64,000 nt of DNA from Loripinus fragilis (taxonomy: Eukaryota; Mollusca; Bivalvia; Lucinida; Lucinidae): the NCBI GenBank assembly GCA_964019695.1, contig OZ026521.1, positions 30,408,601 to 30,472,600 on the forward strand, given 5' to 3'. Numbering within the stretch: the first letter of the stretch is position 1; each line of letters begins with the position of its first letter. Under the pieces are notes generated by a model, which saw only the letters and a program-made list of their open reading frames with translations, was not told where the DNA came from and did no database searches. Shown piece by piece: positions 58,727 to 64,000 of this stretch. Position numbers and translations under genes: made by a program.

Positions 58727-58763
58727 CAAAAATAGCAGGCAGGCATAGCGTTGACATCTCCAT
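58727..58763 (-). CDS. ShK-LU gene exon 1: start codon and first half of signal peptide
   Basis: ATG at 58763-58761 opens a 12-codon stretch, MEMSTLCLPAIF, ending at a strong donor (GTAAGC, 58726-58721) in phase 1. The hydrophobic run continues in exon 2 with 'WLLCFINVNG', giving a typical short signal peptide that ends just before the ShK domain. A second in-frame ATG two codons on is an alternative start. The exon is tiny, so its support comes from the matching phase, the donor and the completed signal peptide. It is the most 5' coding exon because the peptide starts here; an upstream non-coding exon cannot be excluded. Confidence 0.7.
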
Positions 58764-58892
58764 TCCAACTAACCATCTGTTGCACTTCTCGCAATAAAAT
58801 TACTGATATAGTCGAGGCCTTGATCCATTCTTATCACCATATGTCATTCTGTTATGTACATTGCGTTTGAGCGTGAGTGTACAGCTCGATAT

Positions 58893-58904
58893 GGGAAATT
58901 TCCC
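58893..58904. promoter_or_regulatory. GGGAAATTTCCC palindrome upstream of the ShK-LU start
   Basis: A perfect 12-bp palindrome 130 bp upstream of the start codon. It contains the NF-kappaB/Rel consensus in both directions (GGGRNWYYCC-like). Function is inferred from the motif and its position only. Confidence 0.35.
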
Positions 58905-58989
58905 GTCACGAATTATGACAGACTGAAATTAATCCCAAACAGTTACCTCCATTTCATGGACTGTGGCAAGAGATGCAGACGCCAATTAG

Positions 58990-59560
58990 ACGCCAGCATA
59001 ACTAAACAGTAGCTCTATTGTTTACTTTTTTAAACAAGAGAGCCCTAAGGCCCTGGATCGCTCACCTGGGTTCTGGTATATGTGGAGATTTTGTTTTGAC
59101 ATGTGGCTAAGGAGTTATTTGTTAAGCCAAGCTGAATGGTCTGAGCAATTTTTGTAGCAGGCATCATGAAGAACGTTTCTGTGATATTATTTTAAGTTTG
59201 ATCAGTGAAATATGAATGTTCATGCTTCTGTGAAAACTTTGACTTTTGGAAAGATATTTCTAGCTGATACATTGAAACGAAAATGAAAATAAGAACGATG
59301 CAATTTCACAGAACTATATTATACAAAATGTATTGAATATTTCACAAGGTTTCAATGGCATTTCTCTGATCTCAAATGTAATGTATCAAACTTTCTTGAG
59401 AACTATGAATGATATGAAAATGATCTGACGAAATAGATGCAAAATACCTCGATTTTTCACACCCACACATGGCAAAGAGCATGCCAGAATTCACCATAAC
59501 CCTGTAAAAAGTAGATGAGTTATTTATTCATGGCATATTATTTACATTTTCACAGAAGAA
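58990..59560. repeat. Possible dispersed repeat with 'GCTCACCTG' start
   Basis: Begins 'AAACAAGAGAGCCCTAAGGC' and 'CTGGATCGCTCACCTGGGTT', a start I associate with a repeat common in molluscan intergenic DNA. The right boundary is not clear. No coding sequence. Confidence 0.45.
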
Positions 59561-59800
59561 TTCCACAGCTTTTTCGCAGTGTTTTCAGATGCCGCTAAAT
59601 GGCCTTGTCACTGGTTAATTTACAACAGATTTATACAGTTTATTTCATTATTTCCCCATGTCTTACTGAAGTGTTCTTGTTATAACTCATCAGAAAATTT
59701 CCTGAAATTTCCCTGGAAAAGCCAAATTTCTCTGACGTTTTTCCTGACATTTTTCACGGAGTTTCAAATATGAAGCGAGATTGTCTTTACAAAACAAAGA

Positions 59801-59970
59801 CGCTGCCGTAGCGTAGTTGACCAACCACTCGCCTTCTGAATCCAGGGTAACAGGTTTGATCCCTGGTTTCTCCAGTCTGTCGGATGAGACTTTAAGCCGT
59901 TGTCCCGTCTCCGTATGACCTTGGCTGTTGGTGGGATGTTAAACACAAACAAGCAGCAGACAAATAAAAG
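59801..59970 (+). mobile_element. tRNA-derived SINE, second type
   Basis: A box TAGCGTAGTTG (59809-59819) and B box GGTTTGATCCC (59853-59863), then a body with 'TCTGTCGGATGAGACTTTAA' and a tail 'GGTGGGATGTTAAACACAAA'. Head and tail are typical of invertebrate tRNA SINEs. Confidence 0.8.
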
Positions 59971-60165
59971 CTTATCCAAAGCTCTGCATATCACAAAGGG
60001 CTTAATATATTTTGACTCCTTATGGTGTTAATATTAGACAAAATACTATGAAATGAGCGTTGATTTCTTCCAAGCTTGAAATTAAAATGTCCCCGATATT
60101 TAGGCTAAATGTCATTTTCCCTAGCAACACTATAGGAATGAATTTTATTTTAGCGGATTTTATCA

Positions 60166-60228
60166 GCGAATCACTCACAAACTGAGTAAAATCCGAAGGG
60201 CTTTATGTAAAGTTTGTGAGTGATTCGC
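60166..60228. repeat. Inverted repeat with perfect 18-bp arms
   Basis: GCGAATCACTCACAAACT (60166-60183) and its exact reverse complement (60211-60228) around a 27-bp loop. A third diverged copy of the arm follows near 60277, with 'GAGTTTACACAT' after both. Strong hairpin potential; function unknown. Confidence 0.85.
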
Positions 60229-60229
60229 A

Positions 60230-61134
60230 GGAGTTTACACATCGATAAACTCTATAAAAATTTTGGGCTTAACTCAGTTTGTGAGTTATTCACTGGAGTT
60301 TACACATTGACAAAATCCACAAAAATAACAATTTATTCCGTATAATTCCAACTTTGGAACAAAACAGCGCATTGCAAAGGTTTGATGTCAATGTTTCAAA
60401 TTTTAAAGCCTAAAGGAAATTAGTTCTTAACCGTTGTCCATTAAAGATGGGAATGTCATCTTGTAAATTTTGTCAGTTCAAAACTTTGCTTTGCTAAATA
60501 ATTATTAAAATGGCATTCTATTGGGAGTGAATATGTCATTTTTTCTTTGAGCTCAAAAACAACCCCATTTAGTTTTGAATGGTTTTGTTTTGTCAAACAG
60601 CTTACTGGGATCATTGAAGAGCATTTAGATTAGGACCAAACCGCCACGGATTGATAGGTTTTAAAAAGGACTTGTTATACGGTTATTCGTTAGTATTGTT
60701 AGTAGTTATGAGTCTAATAACTTACCCTCTTTGCTCCTCCTAATTTCTTGTGCACAAAACGATGTTGTCAGGTTGAAATATGGATGAAGAAAGAGGCCGA
60801 CCACATGTTTTTGTGCACGAGGTTTTCGTGGTCGGCCAAATCCCCAGGATGTATCCAGTAGCGTGCAGGAAAGGTATGACGAAGGGCGTAGACTGGACGA
60901 AGGGCATAGACAGGACCAGTACAACACTCTCACCCTTGTTTGAAAGAATATTATTAATGTCCTTAAATTGTGTGCCTAAATTGTTTTGCTTAAATTTATT
61001 GTATATAAAAAAATCCTTAGCCATGCATAAAAAAATACTAAAAGATAATGTTGATTTATATTACTATGGATGCTGCATGATAATTAAAAGACTGCCAATG
61101 ATACATGTTATATGCAGTTATTTTGCTTCGGTAT
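60230..61134. other. No gene supported
   Basis: Holds overlapping open frames on both strands around 60706-61024. None has a recognised domain. One plus-strand frame is discussed as a finding. Confidence 0.4.
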
Positions 61135-61375
61135 TTAATTTTAATTTCTATCGAGTCCTTATCTTTGCTTGATCTCCTTTTTTATATCTTGATTTATATG
61201 TTCTAGGAGATAATGCATTGATAAGTTATGGATCTTTCATGCAAACCAAACATCTATGCGTCTTGATCCACATCTGAACTAAGGGTGAGGTTTGTGCACC
61301 GTTAAACCGGAGATCCACAAAAGAAGTACCGCCTTGGAACGGTCAGTAAAATATTTTACTGAAGGGCTTAAAGAC
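61135..61375. repeat. Back-to-back PLE family 1 tail fragments
   Basis: 61135-61312 is a plus-strand tail fragment ('GAGTCCTTATCTTTGCTTGA' to 'GCACCGTTAAACCGG'). 61313-61375 is a minus-strand fragment with the core 'ACCGCCTTGGAACGGTCAGT', ending 'GGGCTTAAAGACGA' as at 38315. Confidence 0.8.
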
Positions 61376-62424
61376 GAGTATTGAAGATGGGAGACATTCG
61401 TATTTGAAGTACGATCGACTATTGGTTGATGGTCAAGAATATACAAGACTTGTTTCATGTTTATTTGAACAGATGTGAATTTCACTTTTTGCGGTTGCAT
61501 ATAAATAAAACAAACAAATTTTGCTTTATCAGAGATATTGAACGTGTCCCATGTATGGTCAATAGACAAATTGGCAATTTAAAGTATAGCCATTAAACGA
61601 CGGCTCGAAATACACCCCAGCCCCCCCCCCCCATTTTAATAATTTTAAGAGCGTAAACGGGTGTATTTTTCATGAAATTGCGTATTTAAGTATAAAATTT
61701 TCTTGTTACTTTAGAGGAACATTCAGTCTATTATTCAAATGAAAACATCTTCTGTGTGCCTATTTTTGCTTGAAAACGTTCAACGTACAAGTGCCCAAAA
61801 GGGTATTCCATGTATAAAATGTGATATAGAAGACTAGTGAAAAACAAATGCTCAAAACTCACAGCAAGCTCAAGTTATTGATATTTTAAGTATATATCGC
61901 CGATAAAACTGATCACCAAATACATACATCCATACACTTTAGTGTTGCCTTGGAAACTATAAACCCTAAAACGTGATGTTCAAGTTGCTTCCAAAAAGTA
62001 AATATCCAACTGAAATTCTAACAGAACACATTATAATTATTTATGTACAATTTTAATAGGTATCCAGAGAAAAAAAAAACTTCATCGCTTTAAGAGAACC
62101 CGTTCGACTACTCATCTTCAGAGACTGTTTCAAACCAGCGAATTAAGTTAAGGGCTATTTTCGTGGTGACTGTGTATTCCTGGAGACGAGACTAGCCTAT
62201 GTAAATCATTTATTGCAAAACATAATGAGAATTAAATGAGTTACAGCAATTTACAACCTGTTCAAATAAACATGAAACACCTCTTGTACATATGACTATG
62301 ATCATGCACGACCAGCGTGTGCCAGGAAATAGGACATAGGTCAATGTCCAGAAACTATTGAGTACACACAAATTTTGTTACGTCACAAACTAGCATCTAT
62401 ACACGGAAAACCCCAGCACACTGA
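61376..62424. other. No gene recognised
   Basis: Non-coding, AT-rich, with a C-run at 61621-61632. No domain or terminal repeat seen. Confidence 0.45.
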
Positions 62425-63432
62425 ATTGACTGTATATTCGCTGAATGTGCAAGGTTAAAAAATTCAACGGGGACCACTGTTTCTTAACGTTTGCAGAAAA
62501 TACGATATTATCGGATTGTCTGAAACGTGGCAACAACAAAAAGAAGCATTCGACTCTTTTTAGATGTCTACACAAATTTTGACTGTATACGTGCTCCCAG
62601 AGGCACAGTACGGCGTAGATCAGGGTGAGTAATTGTTTTTGTGAAATATCTTTTAGTAAATAATAATACAGTTTGTCGCATTTTCACAGATGTACTGAAT
62701 GTGGCGTTCTCATATTAGATAGTATTGTCAATGATGGGGTACATGATATTGTTCTAATATTTACATATATTTCGCCTTAGAAATATCTTAATTACTCACC
62801 AGAAAATGATGATGGAATTGTAATTTTGAAAGAAAAAATATTAACCATTAAATCTTTTTATCCAGAAGCAGAAACATTTCTATCAGGAGATCTTAATGCA
62901 AGAACAAAATATTTTTTGGACCATATATCAAATGATGACCTTGACCTAGTGTTTGGAGATACTGATTACCCGAATGACACATTTAATATAGACAGAAACT
63001 CTTAAGATATAATTGTTTATAACAGATTTGGAATCTTCCTTATCAACATGTGCTGTAAAAATGATATACATATGCTAAATGGGCGACTCTATGATGGCGT
63101 AGATGCAAACATTACTTGCATGTCTAATGAAGGGAAAAGTTAGTTGATTATATTCTCGCTTCAACTAGTTTATTTGATAAATGTACTTACTTCTGTATAG
63201 ATACGCAATATTTTTCTGACTACTTTCCTGTTATATGTACACAACAATTGCATACACTTAACATATATATACAAAATAGTCATTATAATGAGAATTTTAC
63301 TAGCACTTGGTACAAATACAAATGGAAAGATACACTTAAAATGGATTTTCTCAATAAGTGTATGCATTTATATTCAGACGTCTGGAACAATTTACAATTT
63401 AACCAAACTCATATATTAGACCTACACTACTG
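62425..63432 (+). pseudogene. LINE AP-endonuclease domain, 3'-truncated
   Basis: Plus strand, several frames: 'SLNVQG' (62442-62460), 'YDIIGLSETWQQQKE' (about 62500-62545), 'CIRAPRGTVRRRSG', 'VIVFVKYLLVNNNT', 'ESLSGDLNART'-type block 'FLSGDLNARTKYF' (62880-62915), 'VDYILASTSLFDK' (63140-63185) and 'YFSDYFPVICTQ' (63210-63245, SDH motif read as SDY). This is the N-terminal endonuclease of a CR1, L2 or Jockey-type LINE, ending near 63432 before any RT. It is broken by frameshifts and a stop after 'DTFNIDRNS'. Confidence 0.82.
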
Positions 63433-64000
63433 ATGTAATATACTGTACAATTTATCCCATTCTGATTGACCTGAGATAGGCGATTTTAATAGAGGTTGGA
63501 ATCTGCTGGATATGCCAAATATTCTTCTCACGTTATACATATAGCCGACTCGTTATACTAATTTGGCAATAATCAAACGATGAATGTGAATTTTGATCTG
63601 AAAGCAGGTTTCATCTGTGATCAAAAAATATAACTAGGCCGGATTGAGATGCCACTGTCTTATTGTGTCACAATAATAGAAATGTGTTTGTTCTATGCAG
63701 GACATATTGAGCAAATTAATTGCTTAATTTTAATACAAACTTCGCATACAGGTAGTTACCAATATGCTGCATATCAGAATGTCTCTTCAAAAATGTCTCT
63801 TCAAATAATGCTAGCTTATAGTATATACACACATCCGGCGTTCGTCTAGCGTCCATTTACATTTTCAAACGACATCTCTAAAACCATGTGTTAAATTCTT
63901 TCCATATTAGTAGAGGAGCCACTGTTCAAAAATGTCAAAAATAAGCACTTAGGTATGCCCCCTTTTTAGCAGAATTTTCACTTGCTTTATCCTTTTGTAC
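63433..64000. other. No gene recognised
   Basis: AT-rich; a 66-codon frame at 63649-63849 has no recognisable domain. Confidence 0.4.

Larger units (their letters stand above)
21737..58763 (-). other. ShK-LU secreted or surface protein gene, five exons seen (3' end not found)
   Basis: Gene span on the minus strand. Exons: 58727-58763 (start and signal peptide), 57835-57981 (ShK), 49770-49849, 44319-44393 and 21737-22010 (LU domain and linker). All introns begin GT and end AG, and donor and acceptor phases match (1, 1, 0, 0, then a phase-1 donor). Intron sizes are 745, 7985, 5376 and 22308 bp. The product is predicted to be secreted, with an N-terminal ShK six-cysteine domain followed by one Ly6/uPAR three-finger domain and a Thr/Pro-rich linker. 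Function is not known. A membrane anchor may be encoded in exons not found. Confidence 0.8.

Overview
This is animal nuclear DNA: AT-rich, with no dense coding, saturated with transposable-element remnants, and carrying one recognisable multi-exon host gene with GT-AG introns. The Penelope-like elements, BEL/Pao and LINE remnants, hammerhead-ribozyme (retrozyme-like) repeats, tRNA-derived SINEs and a secreted ShK plus Ly6/uPAR protein suggest a lophotrochozoan, most likely a bivalve mollusc. That is inference from element types, not from a marker gene.

Host gene (minus strand, 58763 down to 21737 and probably beyond). Five exons fit together by splice sites and by codon phase (1, 1, 0, 0, 1): signal-peptide start exon (58727-58763), six-cysteine ShK exon (57835-57981), three exons sharing one Ly6/uPAR (LU, three-finger) domain (49770-49849, 44319-44393, 21737-22010), the last also carrying a Thr/Pro-rich linker with a 19-residue tandem duplication. 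The 3' end of the gene was not found. Its introns (0.7, 8.0, 5.4 and 22.3 kb) hold most of the mobile DNA of the right two thirds of the window.

Layout. 1-1950: a dispersed repeat only. 1950-5965: degenerate L1/Tx1-type LINE (minus) split by a 624-bp MITE and a (TA)n tract. 6900-10020: degenerate Penelope-like element (PLE, plus). 10020-20560: dispersed repeats, PLE ends, a ribozyme-bearing tandem repeat (12066-12511) and a 4.4-kb terminal-inverted-repeat element (15576-19970) whose empty site is preserved at 10422. 22230-24480: second PLE interrupted by a solo PLE end. 24600-26000: diverged tandem array holding another ribozyme repeat. 26358-27276: mariner-type MITE. 28150-33560: BEL/Pao retrotransposon (minus) interrupted by a pogo/Tigger-like element that itself holds a MITE. 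33736-38315: PLE ends and a deleted, internally duplicated PLE copy. 40310-42700: tandem repeats, a minisatellite and the 3' end of a CR1/Jockey-type LINE. 45840-46850: tandem array. 48143-49430: local duplication. 54380-56007: TTA-flanked Harbinger-like element. 56708-57740: PLE pieces. 62425-63432: LINE endonuclease domain.

The most notable items are (i) tandem ~256-bp units with a type I hammerhead ribozyme whose core is intact in one copy, in two places; (ii) the ShK-LU gene whose LU domain lacks one conserved cysteine; and (iii) several insertions whose pre-insertion sites can be read from paralogous repeats in this same window.
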